Source of the DNA: JACDER01 sp963717765
GTDB lineage: Bacteria; Actinomycetota; Thermoleophilia; Gaiellales; Gaiellaceae
Reading direction: 5' to 3'
DNA: 64,000 nucleotides
Assembly: GCA_963717765.1 (NCBI GenBank)
Contig: CAVQWX010000003.1
Coordinates: 62,001 to 126,000 of the forward strand
Shown: positions 34,528 through 43,367 of the stretch, in pieces
Position numbering within the stretch: position 1 is the stretch's first letter
How the letters are laid out: each line of letters begins with the position of its first letter
Made by a program: the position numbers and the translations under genes
The notes under the pieces: model-generated
The model's database searches: none
The model's input: the letters and a program-made list of their open reading frames with translations, nothing else
Told to the model about the DNA's origin: nothing

Positions 34528-35181
34528 GTGGACTGGGCGGAGCATTTCGCGCGCGAGGAGGAGCGCTATCGCGACGGCGAGGCCCGCCTGCCGGATGTGG
34601 ACGATCCGGATGCCCGTCAGAAGCAGCTGACGCGGATGGGGAACGCCGCGGGTGGCGCCGGCCTCGTGCTCCTGATGCAGGGGCGTGACGGCGAGGCGAC
34701 CGAGTGGTTCTCGCTCGCGGCCGAGCGCTACCGCGAGAGCTTCGCCGACGCACCGCCGGGCAGTTGGGGACGCCCGATCGGCGCGATCAAGAGCCTGCTC
34801 ATAGGCGGGGACTGGGACGGAGCGGAGGCTGCTTCCGAGTGGGCGCTCGAGGTTGGTGCGGCCGAGGCCGAGTCGCCGATCGGCAAGTACGCGGCCTGCC
34901 TGGCGCTGCTCGTGCTGGAGCGCGACCGCGAGGCGCGCGTCCTCGCCGACGACCTGCGCACGCACGACGGGTTTCCCACCGACGTCGCGGACTCAATGGC
35001 GATGATCTCCGCCCAGGACGTCGCGGGCTATCAGCTGGCCGTCGAGTCGGTGCTCGACTCGTTCGAGTCGCGGGACGAGTACCTCGAGGACATCCCCGTC
35101 GCCGACACGGTCATCGTTCTGCAGACGTTGGCCCTGCAGCGCGACATGGCGGCCGACCTGGAGTCTCGGTTGTTGCCGTGA
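34528..35181 (+). CDS. TPR-like helical protein of unknown function
   Basis: A 217-residue soluble, all-helical protein: MDWAEHFAREEERYRDGEAR, GNAAGGAGLVLLMQGRDGEATEWFSLAAERYRE and IKSLLIGGDWDGAEAASEWAL have TPR-like spacing. It ends in LQTLALQRDMAADLESRLLP. Family not recognised. GTG 34528 was chosen over GTG 34526 because it keeps the six-base distance to the TAGGCT box and the frame. It stands divergent to the fadAB operon, which says little about its job. Confidence 0.72.
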   Translation: MDWAEHFAREEERYRDGEARLPDVDDPDARQKQLTRMGNAAGGAGLVLLMQGRDGEATEWFSLAAERYRESFADAPPGSWGRPIGAIKSLLIGGDWDGAEAASEWALEVGAAEAESPIGKYAACLALLVLERDREARVLADDLRTHDGFPTDVADSMAMISAQDVAGYQLAVESVLDSFESRDEYLEDIPVADTVIVLQTLALQRDMAADLESRLLP

Positions 35182-35196
35182 TCTCGCGTGCGGTGA

Positions 35197-35815
35197 TCAG
35201 CCGAGCTGCGACACGAGGATGACGGCGACATTGCCGGCGTCCCGGTACGTCGCGGGCTCGTGCACGCGCTCGTACACGTTGTACGCGTAGGCAATCGCGC
35301 GCTTGGACACTGCGACGGCCTCGATGCCGTCGGCGCCCTGGGCACTGACCGTATCCGTGCCCGTGCGGAGCGGTGACGTACCGGACGCGGTGATGCGCCG
35401 GAGCGACCCGCTCGTGATCTTGGTGGCGCACGATTGCTCGTCGCCGGGGCTCGCCGCGGCGGTCGCCCAGATGTTGTAGGCGAGCAGGTTTCCGCTCCCG
35501 ACGAGCCCTCCGAGCGCGCGGCCGGTCAGCACGCAGTCCACGTCGCCCGTACGCATCGTCGCAGCCAGCTTCCGCTCGCGAGGCCCGGGGAGCGAGGAGG
35601 TGAAGAGACGGTCGTTGCTCTCGGTGTTTCCACCCGTGTTCGCGATCCAGGCGATCCGGGAGCCCGCCGTGCGGTTGCTCGCCCTGGACGTCATACGCGA
35701 CAACGGAGCCGTCCAGCGCGAGGGACTCGATGAAACCGACGGTGTGCTTGACCCGCGGTGCCGGACGGGACGGTGCCGCTACGACGACGGCGGTACGGCG
35801 CCGGTACGTGGAGAT
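35197..35815 (-). pseudogene. Truncated, frameshifted beta-propeller-like (PD40/WD40) protein
   Basis: The C-terminal part (ORF to 35703) reads SRIAWIANTGGNTESNDRLF, TGRALGGLVGSGNLLAYNIW and AVSKRAIAYAYNVYERVH, propeller-type blades. Just upstream, in another frame, HTVGFIESLALDGSVVAYDVQ continues the same protein; the break is one extra G in the run near 35689. No start codon with a proper signal peptide exists between this and the pgl stop at 35818, so the N terminus is missing as well. Confidence 0.6.
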
Positions 35816-35817
35816 TG

Positions 35818-36504
35818 TTAGGACGGCGGGAGCTGTGCGGCCGCCTCGTGGTCGAGCACGACTACCGTGTCCCCAAGCGAGGAGCGGACGAGGCTTGCCG
35901 GCGTGCTCGGGCTCGGCGGCTCGCCGAACGCGTGGTGGACGGCATCTGCCTTGCTTTCACCCGTGGTGAGATAGAGCATCGTCCGGCAGTTCTCGAGGGC
36001 GGGGATCGTCATCGTGATCCGCTCGACGAACGGGTCGAGGCCGGGATCGGCTGCGACGACGAGGCGGTCGCGGATTTCCAGCGTGGGCGCGTTCGGGAAG
36101 AGCGAGACGGTGTGCCCGTCCGGGCCGAGCCCGTTCAGGATCAGGTCGAAGGTCGCGCCGCGCATCTCCGCTTCGTATGCCGCGGCGGCCTCTTCGGGGT
36201 CGTCCTCGCCCCGGATCCGGTGCACGGCGGCGGGGCCGATCTCCAGCCGGTCGAGCAGCCCGTCCTTTGCCAGCAGGTAGTTCGACCACGGGTTGTCGGG
36301 CGGGACGCAACGCTCGTCGCCCCACCAGACCTCGGTCTTGCTCCAGTCCGGCTGGAGCTGGGCGGCGATCTCGTACGCGCGCCGCGGCGTCTCTCCGCCG
36401 GTGAGCACGACGTGCCCGCCGGCGCGGGCGGCTTCGGCGAGCCGCTCCGCGACGAAGCGAGCAGCGGCCTCACTGTCGGCGACGACTTCCAGCCTGAGGC
36501 TCAC
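35818..36504 (-). CDS. pgl: 6-phosphogluconolactonase
   Basis: A 228-residue enzyme of the oxidative pentose phosphate pathway. It has HVVLTGGETPRRAYEIAA (phosphate loop), WWGDERCVPPDNPWSNY with the conserved D-E-R, and DLILNGLGPDGHTVSLFP, the GxGxDGHTASLFP signature. The GTG start at 36504 overlaps the proC stop as GTGA, so it is translated from the same mRNA. No zwf or gnd is seen nearby. Confidence 0.94.
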   Translation of the reverse strand: MSLRLEVVADSEAAARFVAERLAEAARAGGHVVLTGGETPRRAYEIAAQLQPDWSKTEVWWGDERCVPPDNPWSNYLLAKDGLLDRLEIGPAAVHRIRGEDDPEEAAAAYEAEMRGATFDLILNGLGPDGHTVSLFPNAPTLEIRDRLVVAADPGLDPFVERITMTIPALENCRTMLYLTTGESKADAVHHAFGEPPSPSTPASLVRSSLGDTVVVLDHEAAAQLPPS

Positions 36505-37319
36505 AGCTCGCCTCCCGCCAGCTCGCGCGACCGCTCCATCGCCGCCTGGATGGCGTTGAACATCGCGGCGCGCACGCCCGCGCGCTCGAGCTCGCGCACC
36601 GCGCGAATCGTCGTCCCGCCGGGGGAGGTCACCGCCTCGCGCAGCTCGACGGGGTGAATCTTCTCGTCGCGGAGGAGCATGGCCGTGCCGAGCATCGTCT
36701 GGATCACCAGGTCGGTCGAGATCTGGCGGGAGAGCCCGAGCAGGATCCCCGCCTCGATCATCGCCTCGGACAGGAGGGCGAAGTAGGCCGGGCCGGACCC
36801 CGAGACGGCCGTTACGGCGTCCATGTAGCTCTCGGGGACGCGGACGACGGCGCCGAGGTGGGAGAGCACCTCTTCCGCCAGCTCCAGGTGGGCGTCGTCG
36901 GCATGCGCGCCGGCGCATACGCCCGCGATTCCCTCGTGCACCACCGCGGGCGCGTTCGGCATCGCGCGCACGACCGGCACACCGGGCGCGACGCGGCTCT
37001 CTATCAGCGCCGTAGGGATCGCAGCCGCGACCGACAGAACGGTCTGGTCGGACGAGAGAGCCGGCCCGATCTCACCCAGGAGAACTGCAAAGTCCTGCGG
37101 CTTCACCGAGATGACGACGATCCCGGCGCCTGCGACTGCCTCGGTGTTGGACAGCGTCGTGTGGATCTCGTGCCGCTCCGCCAGCTCGGCGAGCCGCTCC
37201 TTCCTGCGCCCGGTCGCCACGATCTCGCCAGGCCTGCGCCAGCCCGAGCTGAGCAGTCCGGAGATCAGGGACTCGCCGATCGTCCCCGCGCCGAGCACGG
37301 CGATGCGCCGCTCGTCCAT
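36501..37319 (-). CDS. proC: Pyrroline-5-carboxylate reductase
   Basis: A 272-residue NAD(P)H enzyme for the last step of proline synthesis. RRIAVLGAGTIGESLISGLL is the Rossmann start, VVISVKPQDF and VRAMPNAPAVVHEG follow, and MDAVTAVSGSGPAYFALLSEAM with LREAVTSPGGTTIRAVRELE forms the C-terminal signature. The ATG at 37319 is preceded by a long hairpin (37331-37406) between it and the glycosylase gene. It is followed by pgl with a GTGA overlap. Confidence 0.96.
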   Translation of the reverse strand: MDERRIAVLGAGTIGESLISGLLSSGWRRPGEIVATGRRKERLAELAERHEIHTTLSNTEAVAGAGIVVISVKPQDFAVLLGEIGPALSSDQTVLSVAAAIPTALIESRVAPGVPVVRAMPNAPAVVHEGIAGVCAGAHADDAHLELAEEVLSHLGAVVRVPESYMDAVTAVSGSGPAYFALLSEAMIEAGILLGLSRQISTDLVIQTMLGTAMLLRDEKIHPVELREAVTSPGGTTIRAVRELERAGVRAAMFNAIQAAMERSRELAGGEL

Positions 37320-37330
37320 CGACGAAGTGT

Positions 37331-37406
37331 AGGAGGGTGCGGCGGAATATGGGCGGTGCCGCCGGAACGCGCCCCGGCGACGAGCAATATCCCGCCGAAC
37401 CCTCCT
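37331..37406. repeat. 76-bp imperfect palindrome between AlkA-like gene and proC
   Basis: AGGAGGGTGCGGCGGAATAT (37331-37350) and ATATCCCGCCGAACCCTCCT (37387-37406) are nearly complementary, leaving out three or so positions. Inside lie smaller pairs GGCGG/CCGCC and CGCCCCGGCG. It overlaps the last base pairs of the upstream gene and ends 11 bases before proC. It does not carry the core of the four-copy element. It may act as a terminator, an attenuator or a repeat. Confidence 0.6.
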
Positions 37407-38247
37407 AGGCAGCCTGTGGAAGCGAGATCAGCCCGCGCCCGAGGCCGGCGAGCATGTACACGCTCGCGAGCCCCGCCCATTCGCCGTAGGGCTCGAGCAG
37501 AGCTGCCGTCTCGGACGTCTCGACCCTGCGCCCGTTGCGCGGTGAGAGGAGCTTGACCAAACCGAGGTCGCCGACGAGGCCGTGCTCGGGCCGCCCGAGC
37601 CCCTGCAGGCAGACGACGCCGGCCGACCATGGTCCTATGCCCGGCTCCCGGGCGAGCCGCTTGACGACCGAGTAGGTCGGAAGCGTGTGCAGCCGCTCGA
37701 GGTCGACCGAGCGGCACAACCGGACGAGAGCGGCCGCGCGGCGGGCGTGGAGGCCGAGCCTGCGCAGATCGGCCGTCCCCACGCGGCCGAGGCTCTCACC
37801 CGTAGGCGGCTCATGCAAGCCGCAGGCGTGCCGGGCCGTAGTCCGGCGGATCACATCCCGCTCGATCTCCTTGGCGTGCTGCCAGGTGACGAGCTGTCCC
37901 GCGAGGGCGCGCAGGAGAGAGTGCGCGACGGTGGCCAGGCGCAGCGGTCTGAGGCCCTTGAGCACACCCGTCGTGCGCCCGATGACCGGATCGTCCGCGA
38001 AGCGCTCGAGGAACTCGGAGTGGTCGTCTTCCAGGCCGAGGACGAAGCGCATCCGTTCGATGCCCGCTTCGCTCTCCGCCCGGACGACGACCACTCCGTC
38101 GGGGTTCTGCCACGCACAGGCGAGCTCTCCGCCAGGGAGGACGGCGTTAAGCCGCCCGTTGCGAAACGTCCGCGTCGCATCGGTGGCCAGGCGTGCCGAA
38201 AGCCGGAGCGAGTAGGGGCCGCACGGCTGGGTCTTCTCGATCAGCAT
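37405..38247 (-). CDS. AlkA-like DNA-3-methyladenine glycosylase (HhH-GPD)
   Basis: A 280-residue base-excision glycosylase. The N-terminal half is the beta-rich AlkA-type domain (CGPYSLRLSARLATDATRTF). The HhH-GPD core has QLVTWQHAKEIERDVIRR, then LPTYSVVKRLAREPGIGPWSAGVVCLQGLG and GLVGDLGLVKLL, where the Asp would be the catalytic residue. The ATG at 38247 follows TATCGT (minus strand of 38255-38260) by seven bases. It is divergent from the MarR gene and could be part of its regulon, but this is only inferred from the shared intergenic region. Confidence 0.88.
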   Translation of the reverse strand: MLIEKTQPCGPYSLRLSARLATDATRTFRNGRLNAVLPGGELACAWQNPDGVVVVRAESEAGIERMRFVLGLEDDHSEFLERFADDPVIGRTTGVLKGLRPLRLATVAHSLLRALAGQLVTWQHAKEIERDVIRRTTARHACGLHEPPTGESLGRVGTADLRRLGLHARRAAALVRLCRSVDLERLHTLPTYSVVKRLAREPGIGPWSAGVVCLQGLGRPEHGLVGDLGLVKLLSPRNGRRVETSETAALLEPYGEWAGLASVYMLAGLGRGLISLPQAA

Positions 38248-38410
38248 CGGTCGAACGATAGGGAACGCGTCCGGCGGCATAGCTCTTGCGCAGTGTGTCC
38301 GCGTGATCGGCTGTCGCGATAGAGGCGTATCGGGTGTCGTATCCGAGCATTTGACGTCTCCCTTCTCCAGATCGAGTATCTTTACGTCGAGAGACTATCA
38401 CTCGAATGAC

Positions 38411-38420
38411 TTGACGTCAA
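38411..38420. promoter_or_regulatory. MarR-type operator TTGACGTCAA and related half sites
   Basis: TTGACGTCAA is a perfect 10-bp palindrome upstream of the MarR start. Related half sites occur at TTGACGTC (38351-38358), TTACGTC (38379-38385) and ATGTCAAG (38429-38436). The TTGACG could also act as a -35 box, so the regulator probably controls itself. Confidence 0.6.
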
Positions 38421-38428
38421 GACAATTT

Positions 38429-38959
38429 ATGTCAAGATATGCGCGCGTGGCCGAGCAGGACCACATCGACCGGTTCCTCGAGCACTTCGGTTCCCGCCTC
38501 TCCGGCGTGGATCTCGTCGTGGAAGGAATCGTCGACCGGATCGGCGGGCTGAACAGGCGCCTGCACCGGGAGATGGACGAGACGCTCGCGGGCTTCGGGC
38601 TCAACCACGGGGAGTGGAAGGTTCTCGGGACGCTCTGGCGCGCGGGCGAGCCGCATCGGCTCTCGCCCGGTACGCTCGCGAAGATCGAGGAGCTCTCGAC
38701 CGGGGCGATGACGAACCGTCTCGACGGGCTCGAGGAAGCGAAGCTCGTCCGCCGCGAACCGGATCCGAACGACCGCCGCGGCGTCCAGGTCGTGCTCACC
38801 GACAAGGGGCGCCAGACATGGGAGGACGCGGTCGCGGCGCAGGCGAAGAAGGAGGCGGTGATCGCCTCCACCCTGAACGACCGCGAGAAGCAGCAGCTGA
38901 CGAGGCTGTTGCGCAAGCTCATGCTCGGCTTCGAGAAGCGCGAGCGCGAGAAGGGCTAG
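38429..38959 (+). CDS. MarR-family transcriptional regulator
   Basis: A 176-residue winged-helix protein. NHGEWKVLGTLWRAGEPHRL, PGTLAKIEELSTGAMTNRLDGLEEAKLVRREPDPNDRRGVQVVLTDKG covers the recognition helix and the beta wing with the D-x-R-R motif. ATG 38429 lies within an operator half site; GTG 38447, six codons later, is an equally good leaderless start. Targets are probably itself and perhaps the divergent AlkA-like gene; ligand unknown. Confidence 0.9.
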   Translation: MSRYARVAEQDHIDRFLEHFGSRLSGVDLVVEGIVDRIGGLNRRLHREMDETLAGFGLNHGEWKVLGTLWRAGEPHRLSPGTLAKIEELSTGAMTNRLDGLEEAKLVRREPDPNDRRGVQVVLTDKGRQTWEDAVAAQAKKEAVIASTLNDREKQQLTRLLRKLMLGFEKREREKG

Positions 38960-38998
38960 GGCAATTTCGATCGCGCTCCCGAGCCGTAGACTTTCTCG

Positions 38999-39466
38999 AT
39001 GGCAGGAGCGATCGATCCCGGCGCCGACATCGGCCATGTCCACCTCAAGGTCTCGGATCTCGAGCGCTCGGTGCAGTTCTACCGCGACGTTCTCGGCTTC
39101 GAGGTCATGCACCGCTACGGCGACGAGGCGGCCTTCCTCGCCGCCGGCGGCTACCACCACCACATCGGCCTGAACACATGGGAGAGCAGGGGCGGCTCAC
39201 CGCCGCCGGCGGGGACGACCGGCCTCTTCCACGTCGCGATCCGGTACCCCTCACGGAAGTCGCTCGCGACGGCGGTAAAGGCCGTCATGGACGCTGGCTT
39301 CTCGCTGACCGGCGCCTCCGACCACGGCGTGAGTGAGGCGGTCTACCTGCGCGATCCCGACCAGAACGGGATCGAGCTGTACCGCGACCGGCCACGCGAG
39401 GAGTGGCCCGAGGAGATGTACACGGCACCGCTCGACATCCGTGCGCTGCTAGCCGAGGCTCGGTAA
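38999..39466 (+). CDS. VOC-family (glyoxalase / extradiol dioxygenase-like) protein
   Basis: A 155-residue two-module VOC protein. IGHVHLKVSDLERSVQFYRDVLGFEV opens module 1 with a metal-ligand His, HHHIGLNTW follows, and LFHVAIRYPSRKSL with LRDPDQNGIELYRDRPREEW provides the second His and Glu. It resembles catechol 2,3-dioxygenase-like proteins; substrate unknown. The ATG follows TAGACT (38987-38992) by six bases. Its TAA stop overlaps the ATG of the AAA ATPase as TAATG. Confidence 0.9.
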   Translation: MAGAIDPGADIGHVHLKVSDLERSVQFYRDVLGFEVMHRYGDEAAFLAAGGYHHHIGLNTWESRGGSPPPAGTTGLFHVAIRYPSRKSLATAVKAVMDAGFSLTGASDHGVSEAVYLRDPDQNGIELYRDRPREEWPEEMYTAPLDIRALLAEAR

Positions 39467-40512
39467 TGGCCGAGGGACCCGTCGAGGGCGTGCGCAGGCG
39501 GATCGCCGAGGTGGCCCAGGAGCTGAAGCGTGAAACGGTCGGCGAGGTCGAGCGGCTCTCCGAGCTGTTCGCGCCGCGCGGTCGCGATCGATTCGCGCCC
39601 GAGCCGCTGCCGCGCACACTCGAGGAGCTGCAGGTCGAGCTCGACGGCCTGATCGGGCTCGGGACGGTAAAGGAACAGGTCCGAGCGCTGGTCGCGTTTC
39701 TGCAGGTGCAGGCGTTGCGCAAGCAGAGCGGCCTGCGCGAGGTCGCGATGAGCCAACACCTGGTCTTCCTCGGCAATCCCGGAACCGGGAAGACGACGAT
39801 CGCGCGCCTGCTCGCCCAGATGTATCGCGCGATGGGCCTCTTGCGGAGCGGCCACCTCGTCGAGGTCGACCGCGCCGGCCTGGTCGGCCAGTATGTCGGG
39901 ACGACGGCGATCAAGACCGACCGAGTCGTCCGCAGGGCGCTCGACGGCGTGCTGTTCGTCGACGAGGCGTACTCGCTCGCGTCGCGTGACTCGCGCTGGG
40001 ACTTCGGCCCCGAGGCGGTGGAGACGCTGCTCAAGCGGATGGAGGACTATCGCGAGCAGCTGATCGTCATCGTCGCCGGCTACCCGCGCCTGATGCACGA
40101 CTTCCTCGAGTCGAATCCCGGCCTGCGCTCGCGCTTCTCGCGCGAGATCGACTTCCCCGACTACGCGACCGAGGAGCTCGTCGCGATCACGCGCCGGTTC
40201 GTCTCCGAGCACGAGTACACCCTCGGCGAGGGTGCCGAGCAGGCGCTCCGGGAGATCTTCGACGGCGCGCGCCGCGGCGAGGGCTTCGGTAACGCTCGAT
40301 TCGCGCGGACGCTGTTCGAGCAGGCGCTGAACGCGCACGCGCTGCGGCTCGCCGACGGTGAGGCCGCCCTCGAGTCGACTCCGACGGAGGAGCTGATGCT
40401 GCTCGTGCCCGACGACCTGCGGGCGGCCGGCGATGCCCTGGGCGAAGGCGTCGATGTCTCGAACCCACAGGCGACCTGGGCCTTCTTCCGCCGCCGACGG
40501 AAGGCTAGTTGA
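39466..40512 (+). CDS. AAA+ ATPase of the CbbX/SpoVK type
   Basis: A 348-residue single-module AAA+ protein. After a helical start comes LDGLIGLGTVKEQVRALVAF, Walker A GNPGTGKTTIARLL, pore-loop region VEVDRAGLVGQYVGTTAIKT, Walker B GVLFVDEAYSL, sensor region VIVAGYPRLMHDFLESNPGL, and the arginine finger in LRSRFSREIDFPDY. Related to CbbX rubisco activase and EccA of type VII secretion; neither rubisco nor ESX genes are here, so the client is unknown. Coupled to the VOC gene by TAATG. Confidence 0.9.
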   Translation: MAEGPVEGVRRRIAEVAQELKRETVGEVERLSELFAPRGRDRFAPEPLPRTLEELQVELDGLIGLGTVKEQVRALVAFLQVQALRKQSGLREVAMSQHLVFLGNPGTGKTTIARLLAQMYRAMGLLRSGHLVEVDRAGLVGQYVGTTAIKTDRVVRRALDGVLFVDEAYSLASRDSRWDFGPEAVETLLKRMEDYREQLIVIVAGYPRLMHDFLESNPGLRSRFSREIDFPDYATEELVAITRRFVSEHEYTLGEGAEQALREIFDGARRGEGFGNARFARTLFEQALNAHALRLADGEAALESTPTEELMLLVPDDLRAAGDALGEGVDVSNPQATWAFFRRRRKAS

Positions 40513-40573
40513 GGCGCCAAGAGACGGCGGCGAGAGGCCGGAGCGTCCAATCGGCCGTCCCACGGGACCCTCC

Positions 40574-40684
40574 GTCCGGAGGTTCTTCTCCGACGAGAGC
40601 CAGAGCCCGCCAGAGCACTGGTGCGACTCGCGGACGTGCGGGAACCGGGCGCGCGTGCGGCGCTACCGGGCACGGCTTGCTTGA
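40574..40684 (+). pseudogene. CGNR zinc-finger fragment
   Basis: Thirty-six codons read RRFFSDESQSPPEHWCDSRT then CGNRARVRRYRARLA and a stop. This is the C-terminal CGNR zinc-finger signature of a family of putative transcription factors, which is normally preceded by a 120-residue domain. That domain is absent: upstream sequence belongs to the AAA gene or is unrecognisable. I read it as the remnant of a deleted gene. Confidence 0.65.
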
Positions 40685-40696
40685 CGGAGCGGCGCC

Positions 40697-41392
40697 CTAG
40701 CGGGCGCGATACCGGCGCAACACCAACCGCTCGTGCAGGTCAATCGGCGGCGCGGCACGCCCGATCCGGGCGCGCAGGCGCTTCGAGAAGTGGATGTCTC
40801 CCCAGTCGTCCACGGTCTCCCACAACTCTTCGTGAGTCTCGAACCGTTCGATCACGTCCAGCTCGGTCTCGGCCTCGAGCGCGAAGAGGCCCTCGTCGAC
40901 CGTCCACTGCAGCTCGGCCTCGGTCGCACGCACGACGCGGAAGAACTCGCGCTCGTCGACAACGCCGAGATCGCGGCCGTGGCTGAAGGCATGCATGCTC
41001 GGCGGGATTGGATGGAGGTCGAGCAGGATCCCGTCCTGGTCGAGCAATCGGTGGCAGTTCCGCAGAGCGTTCACGACGCTCTCCGGCTCGAGTCATCACA
41101 ACGACCAGGTGAAGAACACGAGGTCGAAGCGCGCCGGATGCTCGTCGAGCTCAACCACGCTCGACTCGCGAAACTCGACCTTTCCGCGCAGCTTTGGAGG
41201 CGTCTCGCGCCTCGCGGTCTCGATCAGCTCGCCGTCGACATCGATTCCGAGCACGGATTCCGCCGCCGGCGCGATCCGCCAAACGAGCCGGCCGTCTCCG
41301 CAGCCGACGTCGAGCACGCGAAGTCCCTCCAGGTCGACGACGCGGGCTAGCGCATCGAGCTCGCGGCCGTCGGGATCGATCGTGAGCGCCAC
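40697..41392 (-). CDS. SAM-dependent methyltransferase with two consecutive in-frame TGA codons (candidate Sec-Sec protein)
   Basis: From GTG 41392 the frame reads a class I methyltransferase: LRVLDVGCGDGRLVWRIAP (motif I), VLGIDVDGELIETAR (motif II) and FDLVFFTWSL. Codons 99 and 100 (41098-41093) are TGA TGA. The same frame then continues LEPESVVNALRNCHRLLDQD and GILLDLHPIPPS to the stop at 40697, the part after motif III in this fold. No frameshift is needed, giving 231 residues. A SECIS-like hairpin starts 7 bases after the second TGA, and selD lies at 16882. Selenocysteine insertion at both codons is the leading reading; a pseudogene split by two adjacent stops is the alternative. GTG follows TATGAT by six bases. 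Confidence 0.65.
41060..41086 (-). promoter_or_regulatory. SECIS-like hairpin downstream of the TGA TGA codons
   Basis: On the mRNA strand AGAGCG and CGCUCU form a perfect 6-bp stem around the 7-nt loop UCGUGAA; beyond a G-G mismatch three more pairs (CCG/CGG) extend it. The loop contains GU, as bacterial SECIS loops do, and begins 16 bases after the second UGA. These values fall within the known spacing and size limits of bacterial SECIS elements. SelB binding is inferred. Confidence 0.55.
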
Positions 41393-41434
41393 GGCGGGAT
41401 CATAGGAGGGGGTGCTATACCTAGCCGAGTAGCG

Positions 41435-43367
41435 ATGGCGAAGCCAGTAGAGCAGCTCGACCAGGTGGTCATCCGCTTCGCCGGCGACTCCGGCGACGGT
41501 ATGCAGCTGACCGGCGGCCGCTTCACGAGCGAGACGGCGATCCTCGGCAACGACCTCTCGACGCTCCCCGACTTTCCCGCCGAGATCCGCGCGCCCGCCG
41601 GCTCGCTCCCCGGCGTCTCCGGCTTCCAGATCCACTTCTCCGACCACGACATCCTCACTCCGGGCGACAACCCGCACGTGCTCGTGGCGATGAACCCGGC
41701 CGCGCTCCGCACCAACGTCAAGGATCTCGCGCGCGGCGGGACGCTCATCGTCAACGCCGACGCCTTCACCGAGCGCAACCTCGAGAAGGCCGGGTACACG
41801 GCAAGCCCGCTCGAGGACAGCTCGCTGGACGAGTACCAGGTGCACGCGGTCCCGCTCACCTCGCTGACGATCGAGGCGCTCAAGGAGTTCGAGGTAACCA
41901 AGCGCGAGGCCGAGCGCTCGAAGAACATGTTCGCGCTGGGGCTCATGTCCTGGCTGTTTACGCGCCCGACCGAGGGGACGATCGCCTTCCTGGAGAAGAA
42001 GTTCGCGACGAAGCCGGAGATCGCCAAGGCGAACATCCGCGCCTTCCAGGCCGGGTACGCGTTCGGCGAGACCTCGGAGGCGTTCACCGCGCAGTACGAG
42101 GTCAAGCCGGCCAAGCTGGCGCCTGGCACGTACCGCAACGTGACGGGGAACCAGGCGCTCGCGATGGGGCTGGTGGCGGCCAGCGTGCAGAGCGGTCTGC
42201 CACTCTTCCTCGGCGCGTATCCGATCACGCCCTGCCTCGGGGATCCTCGAGGAGCTCTCCCGCTACAAGCACTTCGGGATTCGCACGTTCCAGGCGGAGG
42301 ACGAGATCGCCGCGGTCGGGGCGGCGCTCGGCGCTTCCTTCGGCGGCTCGCTCGGGGTTTCGACCTCGAGCGGCCCAGGCGTCGTCCTGAAGATGGAAAC
42401 GATCGGGCTCGCGGTCGCGCTCGAGCTGCCGTTGCTGATCCTGGACATCCAGCGCGCGGGCCCGGCGACGGGGATGCCGACGAAGCCGGAGCAGGCCGAC
42501 CTGATGCTCGCGCTGTACGGCCGCCATGCCGAATCGCCCGTTCCGATTGTCGCGGCCGCGACTCCGGGCGGCTGCTTCGACGCCGCACTCGAAGCGGCGC
42601 GCATCGCGCTCAAGTACCGCACGCCGGTCTTCCTCCTCTCGGATGCGTACCTCGCGAACGGCTCGGAGCCGTGGGCGATCCCGGACGCTTCCGACGCTTC
42701 CCGACATCTCCACCGCCTTCGCGGACAGCCGAACCACGAGGGCCATTTCCTCCCGTACCTGCGCGACGCGGAGACGCTCGCGCGGCCGTGGGCGATTCCG
42801 GGCACGCCGGGCCTCGAGCACCGGATCGGCGGGCTGGAGAAGGCGGACGGCTCCGGCAACGTCTCGTACGACCCGGACAACCACGACCACATGGTTCGCA
42901 TCCGCGCGCGCAAGGTGGCCGGCATCGCCGCCGACATCCCCGAGCTCGAGGTCGAGGGGGACGAGGACGCCGACGTCCTGGTCGTCGGTTGGGGAGGGAC
43001 GTACGGGCCGATCGCCGCGGCAGTACGCCGCATCCGCAAGGAGGGCGGCAACGTCGCGCACGCCCACTTCACCCACTTGAATCCACTGCCGCGGAACACC
43101 GAGGACGTGCTGCGCCGCTACGACACGGTGTTAGTGCCGGAGATGAATCTCGGCCAGCTGTCGAAGGTGCTGCGCGCCGAGTTCCTGGTCGACGCGGTCG
43201 GTTACAGCAAGGTGCGCGGGCTGCCTTTCACGTCGGGTGAGCTCGCCGAGGCGATCGAGGGGCTGCTTGTGAGTGGAGGAGCAACGCTCATTCCCCGCAG
43301 CATAAGTCCGCGCGACGGAAGGCGGCTGCAAGGGGTATCGAGTCGTGGACGCGGGCCGGCAGAGTGA
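41435..43367 (+). CDS. korA: 2-oxoacid:ferredoxin oxidoreductase alpha subunit (KorA type), one-base frameshift
   Basis: The N-terminal part is the gamma-type domain (VVIRFAGDSGDGMQLTGGRF), followed by the alpha-type domain (GLVAASVQSGLPLFLGAYPITP). Near 42233 an extra T shifts the frame: without it the codons continue ASGILEELSRYKHFGIRTFQ and AEDEIAAVGAALGASFGGSL into the downstream frame, which carries ETIGLAVALELPLLILDIQR and AGPATGMPTKPEQADL to 43367. A fused gamma-alpha subunit of about 640 residues is typical of two-subunit KorAB enzymes that make 2-oxoacyl-CoA and reduced ferredoxin. I suspect a sequence error, since korB is intact. Confidence 0.85.
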
